Source: Variovorax paradoxus
GTDB lineage: Bacteria > Pseudomonadota > Gammaproteobacteria > Burkholderiales > Burkholderiaceae_C
Assembly (NCBI RefSeq): GCF_030815975.1
Contig: NZ_JAUSXL010000002.1
Coordinates: 3,212,501-3,276,500 of the forward strand
Length of the DNA stretch: 64,000 nt
Direction of reading: 5' to 3'
Positions 55,397-63,614 of this stretch are shown one piece after another. The notes under the pieces were generated by a model. That model had not been told where the DNA came from, did no database searches, and saw only the letters and a list, made by a program, of their open reading frames with translations. The position numbers and the translations under genes were made by a program. Numbering within the stretch: position 1 is the stretch's first letter; each line of letters opens with the position of its first letter.

Positions 55397-56893
55397 TCAG
55401 GCCGGCACGAAGGCGCCGTGCAGGCCCAATGGAAGTGCGTACGGCAGCGTGGCCTGCGCCACCGGTCCCGCCGCCAAGTGGTCGGCCGCGAAGCATGACA
55501 GCACTGTCTTCTGCCGGCCGAAATCGAACACCGTCCCCAGCACCCAGCCCGGCCTGGTGCCGTCCGGCACGAAGACATGCTCTTCCACCAGGGCCTGCGT
55601 GCCGTAGCTGAAGCGCTGGCTGCGGTCGCTTTCGACATCGGTGCGCGCGATCGCGCCGAAGCCCGGCACATCGGGGCGCGTCTGCGTGGCATGGACCACA
55701 TGGCGGTGACGCAGGCCGACGCGTCGCGGGTCGATGCGCGGAAACTCGGCTTCCTGCGCCAGCGCCTGCTGCGTGGCCTTGCCGGTGCCGAGATTCAGCG
55801 TGGCGACGGTCAGGCGCGGGTCGATGCTCTTCACGCGGCGCGCGCGCATCACTTCGCGGTTGGTCGTGAACACCGAATCGGCGTTGTCCGAACGCACGTA
55901 GTCGATGTGGACGAGCGTGCCGCGGGGCGTGTCTTCTTCCCAGGCATTGCCCACGTGGAACAGGAAGCCGGCCGGCAGCGTGAGCATCTGGCGCCGCTCC
56001 CAGTTCTGCTTGTCGATCACCAGCGCGCGCATGCCAAGTTCCGGCCGCCAGACGTGGGCGTCGAGAAAGCTCGCGCCGGCCTCCTTGCGCTTGCCGTCGT
56101 AGACCAGCGGCGGCATCAGGAACACCAGGTGCCGCCCGGTCACGGCGAAGTCGTGGACCATCGGCATGTCGGCCACCGGCACCACGGCTGCGCGCCGCAG
56201 CGCGCCGTGGGGCGCAATCTCGTACAGCGCGAGCAGGCCCTGGCCGGAACTCACGCCAAAGTTCCACACCGTGCCGTCCGGATCGACCTTGGGATGGGCC
56301 GAGAACGGCATGCCCGCGAGGTCGGTGCGCCAGGTCTTCACGCCCAGCGTGTGCAGCGTGCGCGCGTCGATGCGCGTGGCCGATCCCCCTTCCCACAGTG
56401 CCAGCACCTCGCCGCGCAGCGGCAGCACGCTGGTGTTGGCGACATTGATGCTGTCGGCCGAGGTCGGCGGCTCGACACCCGGCGGCGTGGTGCCGAAGGC
56501 CTCGAACAGGCGGCGGCCGGCCCGCACCTCGGCCACGCGCTTGGGCGTGGCGACATAGCGGCCCTGGTGCCGCACATCGGCCCCGTCGATCACGAAGCGA
56601 TGCACCATGCCGTCGCCGTCGAACCAGTGGTGGTAGCGCTCGCCGCCCAGGTCGTGGCCGGCCGGGCCGATGCGAAACAGCGTGCCGGCCAGGGCATCGG
56701 GGAAGCGTCCGCGCACCGTGGCGCGGGTCAGCGGCAGGTCGTCCGGGGGCGTGGCGAAGCCGGCCTTCCAGGGCGAGCCGGCGGCTTCGAACTGGGCTTG
56801 CCAGTCGTCCGTGCCGGCTGCGCGGGCCAGCGGTGCCAGCAGGGGCAGGGCGCCGGCCGAAGCCAGCAGGCGCAGGAGTTCGCGTCGTTCCAT
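55397..56893 (-). CDS. Carotenoid oxygenase family protein, exported
   Basis: 498 aa. Tat-like signal RRELLRLLASAGALPLLAPLA. The four iron ligand His are recognisable: FSAHPKVDPDG, MVHDFAVT, FLFHVGNAWEE and, at the C-terminus, LGLHGAFV. Enzymes of this family cleave carotenoids, or in bacteria also lignin-derived stilbenes, with O2. The exported form and absence of a carotenoid cluster suggest an extracytoplasmic aromatic or apocarotenoid substrate. Starts 10 bases after the DUF2141 stop, thus the second gene of the pair. Confidence 0.88.
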   Translation of the reverse strand: MERRELLRLLASAGALPLLAPLARAAGTDDWQAQFEAAGSPWKAGFATPPDDLPLTRATVRGRFPDALAGTLFRIGPAGHDLGGERYHHWFDGDGMVHRFVIDGADVRHQGRYVATPKRVAEVRAGRRLFEAFGTTPPGVEPPTSADSINVANTSVLPLRGEVLALWEGGSATRIDARTLHTLGVKTWRTDLAGMPFSAHPKVDPDGTVWNFGVSSGQGLLALYEIAPHGALRRAAVVPVADMPMVHDFAVTGRHLVFLMPPLVYDGKRKEAGASFLDAHVWRPELGMRALVIDKQNWERRQMLTLPAGFLFHVGNAWEEDTPRGTLVHIDYVRSDNADSVFTTNREVMRARRVKSIDPRLTVATLNLGTGKATQQALAQEAEFPRIDPRRVGLRHRHVVHATQTRPDVPGFGAIARTDVESDRSQRFSYGTQALVEEHVFVPDGTRPGWVLGTVFDFGRQKTVLSCFAADHLAAGPVAQATLPYALPLGLHGAFVPA

Positions 56894-56903
56894 GGCGGCC
56901 TCC

Positions 56904-57335
56904 TCAGCGCAGGTGAATGATGGTCTGCAGGTCGGCATCGACGCTGATTGCCGCGGCTTCGAAGGCGGGCGCGGCGCGGTTGCCTTTTGCGTCGTTCGAG
57001 AAGCCGTAGCGTTCGGTCGGCATGCCCATGAGGTTGGTGTCGAGCTTGCCGTTGCCGTTCTCGTCGGCAAAGGCCCGCAGCGCGTAGCGCCCCGGCGCCA
57101 GTCCCGCGAACACGAGCCGGGCCTTGCCGCCCTGCATCGGCGCGGTCTGCGAGGCCACGGCCTTGCTCTCGGCATAGCTGGCGGCGTCGTGGTACAGCGC
57201 CAGGTAGAGCGTGGCGTCGGCGGCCGGGCCGTCGGCCACGTTCACGCTCAAGTCGGCCGCCAGCGCGGCCAGCGGAGAAAGCAGCGCGGCGGCGCACAGG
57301 GCGCGCACGCGGGGCCGGGACAGAAGAATGTTCAT
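56904..57335 (-). CDS. DUF2141 family secreted protein
   Basis: 143 aa. Signal peptide ending near LAALAADLS. The domain shows LYLALYHDAASYA, ARLVFAGLAPGRYALRAFADENGNGKLDTNLMG and PTERYGFSNDAKG, the DUF2141 pattern with a calcium-binding-like DENGNGKLD loop. Function unknown. First gene of a two-gene operon with the carotenoid oxygenase. Confidence 0.9.
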   Translation of the reverse strand: MNILLSRPRVRALCAAALLSPLAALAADLSVNVADGPAADATLYLALYHDAASYAESKAVASQTAPMQGGKARLVFAGLAPGRYALRAFADENGNGKLDTNLMGMPTERYGFSNDAKGNRAAPAFEAAAISVDADLQTIIHLR

Positions 57336-57497
57336 GGGAGAGACCTCGTCGGAAGTTGGAGGCCTCGACGATCCCGCAAGCGCCGCGCGCCGCCCAGCGC
57401 GATGCGACGAAACGCGCAAACGCCCGCGCAAGATGCACGCAGCCGGCGCAGGGCGCGCCCGCTTCGGCCCCTCAGGCCGGCGGCCGCGAACCGGTCT

Positions 57498-58580
57498 TCA
57501 GTTGCTCTTCTTGTCCTCGCCGGGGGCGGTCTCCAGCTGGCCCGACTCCACGAACAGGCTCCACGCCGCCATGAACAGCGCCGCAATCACCGGACCGATC
57601 ACGAAGCCGTTGATGCCGAAGATCGCCATGCCGCCGATGGTCGACATCAGCACGATGTAGTCGGGCATCTGCGTGTCCTTGCCCACCAGCACCGGGCGCA
57701 GGATGTTGTCGACCAGCCCGATCACGAACACGCCCACGAAGATCAGGATGCCGCCCTGCCAGAAATGGCCGGTGGCCAGGTAATAGATGGCCACCGGCCC
57801 CCAGATGAGCGCCGCGCCCACCGCGGGCAGCAGCGAGAGAAAGGCCATCAGCACGGCCCACAGCAGCGCGCCCTGCACGCCCAGCAGCCAGAACGTCAGC
57901 CCGCCGATCGCGCCCTGCGCAATGGCCACCGCCACGTTGCCCTTGACGGTGGCGCGGATCACGGTGGTGAACTTGTTGAGCAGGTAGTGCGTGTGCGGCC
58001 TGGCAAGCGGCACGGCCTCACGCATCGACTTCGAAAGCGCCGCGCCGTCACGCACGAGGAAATACAGCAGATACAGCATCACGAAGAAGCTGATGACGAA
58101 GTCGAAGGTGTTCTGGCCGATGGTCAGTGCCTGCCCGGCGATGAGCTGGCTGCCCTGCGCGGCGCCTGCGGAAATGCGGGCCTGCCAGGCCTCCATGTCG
58201 CCGAGGTTGAAGCGGTCGAAGAGATTCAGCAGCCATTGCGGCACGGCGTTGAGGATCTGCTGGAAGTAAGCCGCGAAATTGATCTGCCCCGAACGGATGC
58301 TCTGCGTGACCTGCACGATTTCCTGCACCAGCGACACCCCGACCATGGCCAGCGGAAGAATCACGATGAAGAGGCAAATGGCCAGTGTCGACAGCGCCGC
58401 AGCGTTGTGCCAGCCGGGCATTGCCTTGAGCAGCCGCTTGTAGAGCGGCGTGAACAGGATGGCCAGCGCCACGCCCCACAGCACCGCGCCGAAGAACGGC
58501 ATCAGCACCCAGAGGAAGGCGACAGTGACGGCAGCGAGCAGGGCGAGGAAGACGCCGCGCTGGAGTTGGGGTGAATTCAT
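57498..58580 (-). CDS. AI-2E family transporter (TqsA/PerM-like)
   Basis: 360 aa with about seven helices. The family pattern is FFGAVLWGVALAILFTPLY, LVRDGAALSKSMREAVPL, AIAQGAIGGLTFWLLGVQGALLWAVLMAFLSLLPAVGAALIWGP and LVDNILRPVLVGK. Members may export autoinducer-2, sodium/protons or other small molecules. Starts 92 bases from the GntR stop. Confidence 0.9.
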   Translation of the reverse strand: MNSPQLQRGVFLALLAAVTVAFLWVLMPFFGAVLWGVALAILFTPLYKRLLKAMPGWHNAAALSTLAICLFIVILPLAMVGVSLVQEIVQVTQSIRSGQINFAAYFQQILNAVPQWLLNLFDRFNLGDMEAWQARISAGAAQGSQLIAGQALTIGQNTFDFVISFFVMLYLLYFLVRDGAALSKSMREAVPLARPHTHYLLNKFTTVIRATVKGNVAVAIAQGAIGGLTFWLLGVQGALLWAVLMAFLSLLPAVGAALIWGPVAIYYLATGHFWQGGILIFVGVFVIGLVDNILRPVLVGKDTQMPDYIVLMSTIGGMAIFGINGFVIGPVIAALFMAAWSLFVESGQLETAPGEDKKSN

Positions 58581-58671
58581 AGGTGATTCGGACTGTAGCC
58601 GAGCCCGAATGCACCCCCGTGTCGGTCGGCACGCCCTTGTGCGGTAGCACCCGGGTGCTGCGGCGCCGGGA

Positions 58672-59376
58672 TCAGCGCCTGGCGCGCGGCAGCGCCACTG
58701 GCGCCAGCGTGGCGCGCAGCCGGGCGGGGGCGTCGGGCTCTGCCGCGGTTTCGACCTCGAGCGAGCGCTCGACATTGCCGATGTGCTCGATCATCAGCTG
58801 GCGCGCCTGGGCCGTGTCGCCGGCCTCCAGCGCGGCCACGATGGCGCCGTGCTCGGCGCACGATTGGCCGGCTTCGTGCTTCGACTGGTAGAGCGTCGCG
58901 GCCAGCGTGGTGCGGGCCGTGAGGTCGCGCAGCACGTCCACCAGCAGCTGGTGGCCCATCTGCTCGGCCAGGCAGACGTGGAAGTCTGCCAGCAGGAAGG
59001 CGCGCGTGGCGGCATCGGCGCCCTCGATGGCGCGCCGCTCGTCGGCAATGTGGTCGCGCAGCTTGCGGATGGCTTTTTGCAGCGGCCGGCCTTCGCTTTC
59101 GGCCAGGATGCCCGCCTCGACGATGCGCCGCGCCGAGAAGGCGTCGCGTGCTTCCTCGGCCGAGGGCTCCACCACGTACCAGCCGCGGCGCGACTGCACC
59201 TCGACGAAGCCGCGCGCCTGCAACTGCATGAGCGCCTCGCGCACCATGGTCCGGCTTACCGCGAAGTTCTCGGCCAGCGCCTGCTCGCCCAGCCGCTCGC
59301 CCGGTGCGAGCTTTTGCGCCAGGATGGCTTCGACCACGCGCTCCGCGATGGAGGTGGGATTGACGTCGGCGGCCAT
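58672..59376 (-). CDS. GntR-family (FCD/FadR-type) regulator, probable controller of dctA
   Basis: 234 aa. Winged HTH at about 8-75: IAERVVEAILAQKLAPGERL, LAENFAVSRTMVREALMQLQARGF. FCD ligand domain: HVCLAEQMGHQLLVDVL, EHGAIVAALEAGDTAQARQLM, with a metal-binding His pattern. The frame is open to a TTG at 59385, but the ATG at 59376 is taken. It starts five bases after the dctA stop and is thus in one transcript with it. Confidence 0.9.
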   Translation of the reverse strand: MAADVNPTSIAERVVEAILAQKLAPGERLGEQALAENFAVSRTMVREALMQLQARGFVEVQSRRGWYVVEPSAEEARDAFSARRIVEAGILAESEGRPLQKAIRKLRDHIADERRAIEGADAATRAFLLADFHVCLAEQMGHQLLVDVLRDLTARTTLAATLYQSKHEAGQSCAEHGAIVAALEAGDTAQARQLMIEHIGNVERSLEVETAAEPDAPARLRATLAPVALPRARR

Positions 59377-59381
59377 CGGCT

Positions 59382-60719
59382 TCAATGGCTGCCGGCGCGC
59401 GCGGCCAAAGGCACTGCCGGCGGCTCGTCGGGTTCGGCCAGCGGTTCGTCGTCGGGCGAGTAGGAGCCGTCAAGCACCGCATGGGCGCGCTCGCGGTCGA
59501 TGTCGCCTTCCCAGGCCGCGATGGCCACCGTGGCCACGCAGTTGCCGATCAGGTTGCCCAGCGCGCGCGCAATGCCCATGAACCAGTCGACCGAGAGCAC
59601 CAGCACCAGGCCGATCGCCGGAATGGCGGGAATCGCGTGCAGCGTGGCGGCCAGCACCACGATGGCCGAGCCCGGCACACCATGCGCGCCCTTGGAGGTG
59701 ACCAGCGCAATCGCAAGAATGGTCAGCAGGTCCGCCATCGAGATCGGCGTGTTGGTGGCCTGCGCGATGAACACTGCCGCGAGCGTGATGTAGATCGAGA
59801 AGGCGTCGAGGTTGAACGAGTAGCCCGTGGGAATCACCAGGCCCACCGTCGAATCGCGGATGCCCATGCGCCGCAGCTTGGCCATGATCTGCGGCAGCAC
59901 GCTGTCCGACGAGGTGGTGGCAAACACGATGGCGAGCTCTTCGCGCAGGTAGCGCAGCAGCTTCCAGAGGCTGAAGCCCGACATGCGCATGACCAGCCCG
60001 AGCACCACGAACACGAAGATCAGCACCGCGCCGTAGAACAGGGCGACCAGCATGCCCAGCTGCTTGAGCGAGCCGATGCCGTACTTGCCCACCGTGAAGG
60101 CAATGGCGCCCAGCACGCCCAGCGGCGCCAGCTTGATGAGGATGCCCATGATCTTGAACAGCACCAGCGAGAGCGCGTCCACCACCGCGCCCACCGGTTT
60201 GCCGCGTTCGCCCAGCAGCGACAGCGCGCAGCCGAACAGCACCGCGAACAGCAGCACCTGCAGCACGTCGCCGGTGGCAAAGGCGTTGACCACCGTGGTG
60301 GGAATCAGCTTCATCAGGAACTCGACCGTGCCGCCGCTGGTGAGCTTGTCGGCGTTCGAGGCATAGGCGCTCATGGCCGTGGCGTCGAGCTTGCCCGGAT
60401 CCACGTTCATGCCGACGCCCGGCTGGAACACGAAGGCCAGCACCAGGCCCATGGCCAGCGCGATGGTGGTGAGCACCTCGAAGTAGATCAGCGCCTTCAC
60501 GCCGACCCGCCCCACGCGCTTCAGGTCGCCCGCGCCCGCGATGCCGTGCACCACCACGCAGAACACCAGCACCGGGATGATCATCTTGATCAGCTTGATG
60601 AAGCCGTCGCCGAGCGGCTTGAGCTTGACGGCGAACTCCGGCATGAAGAGGCCGGCAAGCACGCCGAGCGCCAGCGCGATGACGACCTGGCCGAAGAGGG
60701 ATTTGACGAAGCGAGGCAT
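59382..60719 (-). CDS. dctA: C4-dicarboxylate:cation symporter DctA family
   Basis: 445 aa. DAACS fold with 8 helices and two re-entrant loops. Landmarks are FVKSLFGQVVIALALGVLAG, IIPVLVFCVVVHGIAGAGD, TTSSDSVLPQIMAKLRRMG (serine-rich loop), PTGYSFNLDAFSIYITL and GAHGVPGSAIVVLAATL. Takes up succinate, fumarate or malate (or glutamate/aspartate). Works well with maeB nearby. It is divergent from the pilin operon. Confidence 0.9.
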   Translation of the reverse strand: MPRFVKSLFGQVVIALALGVLAGLFMPEFAVKLKPLGDGFIKLIKMIIPVLVFCVVVHGIAGAGDLKRVGRVGVKALIYFEVLTTIALAMGLVLAFVFQPGVGMNVDPGKLDATAMSAYASNADKLTSGGTVEFLMKLIPTTVVNAFATGDVLQVLLFAVLFGCALSLLGERGKPVGAVVDALSLVLFKIMGILIKLAPLGVLGAIAFTVGKYGIGSLKQLGMLVALFYGAVLIFVFVVLGLVMRMSGFSLWKLLRYLREELAIVFATTSSDSVLPQIMAKLRRMGIRDSTVGLVIPTGYSFNLDAFSIYITLAAVFIAQATNTPISMADLLTILAIALVTSKGAHGVPGSAIVVLAATLHAIPAIPAIGLVLVLSVDWFMGIARALGNLIGNCVATVAIAAWEGDIDRERAHAVLDGSYSPDDEPLAEPDEPPAVPLAARAGSH

Positions 60720-60729
60720 CAGGAGTCTC

Positions 60730-60783
60730 CTTGTATGTCTGGGCGGTGTTTGCATGCAAGGATTCCTTTGTCTTGCATACAAG
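60730..60783. promoter_or_regulatory. Repeated GntR-type palindromes before dctA
   Basis: TTGCATGCAA (60750-60759) is a perfect palindrome and CTTGCATACAAG (60772-60783) a near-palindrome of the same kind; CTTGTATG (60730-60737) is a half-like copy close to the dctA start. The spacing is 20-22 bases. The form resembles operators of FCD-type GntR proteins such as VanR. Likely the site for the GntR product downstream of dctA. Confidence 0.65.
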
Positions 60784-60864
60784 AAATGTAGGCAAGTAGG
60801 CTGCAGCATGGCCAGAGGGTATTCCCCGGTGCCAGGGTTGGAAGCCGTCGCGCTCGCACAACCA

Positions 60865-60910
60865 ATGTGAATTAGTGTGACTTTTTCACATTCCTCACAT
60901 ATAGTCACAT
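60865..60910. promoter_or_regulatory. Helically phased TCACAT repeats before the pilin operon
   Basis: Five hexamers spaced 9-11 bases apart: ATGTGA (60865-60870), GTGTGA (60875-60880), then TCACAT at 60886, 60895 and 60905. The first two are reverse complements of the last three, in an AT-rich patch. TGTGA and TCACA at the centre are separated by 5 bases, one short of a classical CRP box. Probable operator or activator array for pilin or dctA control. Confidence 0.65.
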
Positions 60911-60952
60911 TCAAGGACTTCCGAGCCTGCTCCCGGTTTATTTGGAGATCGG

Positions 60953-61459
60953 GTGGCGAATGGATGCAGTCTCATGTATCAGTTTTCAAGAAAATCGACG
61001 ACGGCATCGGTGCATGCCAGCAGCTTGCACGGCTTCCGGCCCGGGCCGGCGGGGGCGCGTGGCTTCACGCTGATCGAACTGATGGTCACGGTGGCGATCG
61101 TCGCCATCCTGGCGGCTATCGCCTATCCGTCGTACACCAGCTACATCGTGCGCTCCAACCGATCGGCGGCGCAGGGGTACATGCTGGAGCTCAGCAACCT
61201 CCAGCAGCGCTATCTGCTGGACGCGCGGACCTATGCCGCCACCCTCACAGCACTGAATTCGAGCGTTCCCTCCCATGTGTCGTCCAACTACACGGTCACC
61301 ACGCCGCTCAAGACCGGAACGACGCTGCCGGGCTTCACGGTCACGGCCACGCCGATCGGCAGCCAGCTGGCGCGGGACACTGTCTGCGGAACGCTGACCA
61401 TCGACGAGGCAGGCACGAAGACCGCGTCGGGCTCCAACGGAGTGGCGGGATGCTGGTAG
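60953..61459 (+). CDS. Type IV pilin-like protein (PilE-type)
   Basis: 168 aa from a GTG at 60953, which has GGAG five bases upstream; an ATG at 60974 (161 aa) has a poorer site. Either way the leader before the prepilin cut is long (30-37 residues). Cleavage is after Gly in ARG|FTLIELMV with the Glu5 needed for assembly. The hydrophobic helix is followed by a PilE-like globular part that ends with two Cys (VCGTLTIDEAG...GCW), the D-loop disulfide. First gene of the minor pilin operon. Confidence 0.88.
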   Translation: MANGCSLMYQFSRKSTTASVHASSLHGFRPGPAGARGFTLIELMVTVAIVAILAAIAYPSYTSYIVRSNRSAAQGYMLELSNLQQRYLLDARTYAATLTALNSSVPSHVSSNYTVTTPLKTGTTLPGFTVTATPIGSQLARDTVCGTLTIDEAGTKTASGSNGVAGCW

Positions 61460-61929
61460 GCCGCCGTTCGAAGCACCGCACGCGTGGCTTCACGCTGATC
61501 GAGCTGATCACCGTCATCACGGTCATGGCGATCCTGGCCGGCATCGCGGTGCCCTCCTTCAGCGCGTTCATCGCCAACCAGCGCGTGCGCAACGTCTCCT
61601 TCGACCTGATGGCCGCCATCACGCTCGCCCGGAGCCAAGCCGTGACCCGCAACACCAACGTGTCCCTGCAGAAGATCGGGACCGCCTGGGACGGCGGTTG
61701 GAGAGTCAGTGACGGAACCCTCACGTTTCACAACCAGGAGGCCTACAAGAACCTCTCGATCACCGATTCGCAAGGTCTGGGCGCCATCACCTACGGCAAG
61801 GACGGCCGTGCCGTGACAACCGGCACCAAATTCACCATCGCGCCGTCGCCCGCTCTGAGCGGCGTGAGTTCCCGCTGTGTCTCCATCGGCTTGAGCGGCG
61901 TGCCGAGCAGCAGCACGGGGGTCTGCTAG
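61450..61929 (+). CDS. GspH/FimT-family pseudopilin
   Basis: 159 aa. Short basic leader VGRRSKHRTRG, then FTLIELITVITVMAILAGIA with Glu5. Family features are NQRVRNVSFDLMAAITLARSQAVTRN and the C-terminal Cys pair in SRCVSIGLSG and TGVC. The ATG lies 10 bases inside the preceding pilin gene. FimT/FimU-like minor pilins help start pilus assembly or bind DNA for uptake. Confidence 0.9.
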   Translation: MLVGRRSKHRTRGFTLIELITVITVMAILAGIAVPSFSAFIANQRVRNVSFDLMAAITLARSQAVTRNTNVSLQKIGTAWDGGWRVSDGTLTFHNQEAYKNLSITDSQGLGAITYGKDGRAVTTGTKFTIAPSPALSGVSSRCVSIGLSGVPSSSTGVC

Positions 61930-62547
61930 ATGCCGCACCATACCGCTTGTGGCCACCCGCTTCAGGTGGCGGCACCCCAGCAAGGGATCGCGCTGATCGA
62001 AGTGCTGGTCTCGCTCGTCATCCTGTTGTTCGGGCTGCTCGGCCTGGTGGGGGTGAGCAGTCGTTCGAGCATGGCCGAAATGGAGTCCTACCAGCGGATC
62101 CAGGCGCTGCAGCTCGTGCAGGACATGTCGGACCGCCTCAATGCCAACCGGAAGGTCGCCACCTGCTATTCCAATGGGGCGACCGGCGTGCAGTTGGGCA
62201 CCGGCACGGGGAACACCGGGGTTGCGAGCTGCGCTGCGGGCGATGCGCAGCAACAGGCGCGGGCCGCGGCCGATCTCACGGCCTGGGACAACATGCTCAA
62301 GGGGCAGGCCGAGATCCAGGCGGGCGCCAAGCTTGGCGCCATGATCGGCGCCGTCGGCTGCGTGACCCTCGACGACCCCGCCAACAACATCTACATGATC
62401 GCCGTGTCGTGGCAAGGCCTCGTCAAGACGGCCGCCCCGACCCTGGCAGATGGCACCACTGCGTTTCCCTGCGGCAGCGGCGCCTACAGCGACGAAAAAA
62501 TGCATCGGGTCGTCACCACCAAGGTCCGGATCGGGGCACTGTCGTGA
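61930..62547 (+). CDS. pilV: Type IV pilus modification/minor pilin PilV
   Basis: 205 aa. The leader ends AAPQQG, then IALIEVLVSLVILLFGLLGLVG with Glu5; a Met-Glu-rich helix (MAEMESYQRIQALQLVQDMSDRLNAN) is typical of PilV. Directly follows the fimT stop with no gap. Part of the PilVWX minor pilin set. Confidence 0.88.
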   Translation: MPHHTACGHPLQVAAPQQGIALIEVLVSLVILLFGLLGLVGVSSRSSMAEMESYQRIQALQLVQDMSDRLNANRKVATCYSNGATGVQLGTGTGNTGVASCAAGDAQQQARAAADLTAWDNMLKGQAEIQAGAKLGAMIGAVGCVTLDDPANNIYMIAVSWQGLVKTAAPTLADGTTAFPCGSGAYSDEKMHRVVTTKVRIGALS

Positions 62548-62558
62548 GGAGGCGAACC

Positions 62559-63614
62559 ATGTTCCATTGCCGGCGAACCGGCCGCGGCTTCACGCTGGTC
62601 GAGTTGATGGTGGCCATCACCCTGGGCCTGTTCCTTCTGATCGGCCTGAGCAGCCTGCTGGTGTCCACCGTGAGCTCGCGCTCGGAGCTCGACAAGTCTT
62701 CGCGCCAGATCGACAACGGGCGCTACGCTTTGCAGGTGCTCAGCGAAGACCTGCAGCTGGCCGGCTTTGTCGGCGCATCTTCGAGCACGGCCTTTTCCAC
62801 CTCGACCCCCGTGGGCTGCCCGGCGAGCATTGCCGACTTGGGCTATGCGGCAACGACGAGTCCCGGTACCTCCAGCGTCCCGTTGCCGGTCTACGCGCTG
62901 GGCAGCGTTCCGAGTTGCCTCGACCACGTCATGTCCGGCACCGCCATGCTGGTCGTCACGCGCGTCAGCACGAATGCCGTGAACGTGGCGTCGGCTGTCA
63001 GCGGCGAGCGTTACCTGCAGATCTCCGCCTGCGCGAACGACTTGCTGCCCTTCGTGGCTGCGGCCGGCTCTTCGGCGTCGAGCTTCACGCTGAGGAAGAA
63101 GGACTGCCTGGCGGCCAATCTCGCGCCGCTGCGCAAGGTCGTGCAGCACGTGTACTTCGTGAGCACCTGCAACGTGTGCGGCACCGACACCACGCCCACG
63201 CTCAAGATGGCCGAATACCTGAACGGCGCGATGACCGTCACGCCGCTGGTGGAAGGCATCGAGAACCTGCAGTTCGACTACGGCGTCGACATGGATTCCA
63301 GTGGCTCGCCCGACTGCTACACCAGCAACCCGGGCAGCCCCCCCGCAGCGGAAGTCGCGGTGGCGGTTTGCCCGCAAACGTCGCCTGCCTACGACTGGAC
63401 GGCGGCCGCGGCCAACTGGGCCAACGTGATGGCGATCCGCATTCACTTGCTGGCGCGCAACACCGAGGCCAGCGGCGGCTGGACCGACACCAGAACCTAC
63501 GACATGGGCCTGGCCACGCCAACGGCCGGCCCGTTCAACGACCACGTCAAGCGGCACGTCTACAGCACGGTGGCCCGCCTTAACAACAGCTCGGGCCAGA
63601 GAGAAGTCCCATGA
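62559..63614 (+). CDS. pilW: Type IV pilus assembly protein PilW
   Basis: 351 aa. GRG|FTLVELMVAITLGLFLLIGLSSLL is the prepilin signal with Glu5. SSRQIDNGRYALQVLSEDLQLAGFVG and VEGIENLQFDYGVD are PilW landmarks. GAGGAGG precedes the ATG. Many Cys pairs in the C-terminal half fit a periplasmic, disulfide-bonded minor pilin. Overlaps pilX by ATGA. Confidence 0.9.
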   Translation: MFHCRRTGRGFTLVELMVAITLGLFLLIGLSSLLVSTVSSRSELDKSSRQIDNGRYALQVLSEDLQLAGFVGASSSTAFSTSTPVGCPASIADLGYAATTSPGTSSVPLPVYALGSVPSCLDHVMSGTAMLVVTRVSTNAVNVASAVSGERYLQISACANDLLPFVAAAGSSASSFTLRKKDCLAANLAPLRKVVQHVYFVSTCNVCGTDTTPTLKMAEYLNGAMTVTPLVEGIENLQFDYGVDMDSSGSPDCYTSNPGSPPAAEVAVAVCPQTSPAYDWTAAAANWANVMAIRIHLLARNTEASGGWTDTRTYDMGLATPTAGPFNDHVKRHVYSTVARLNNSSGQREVP

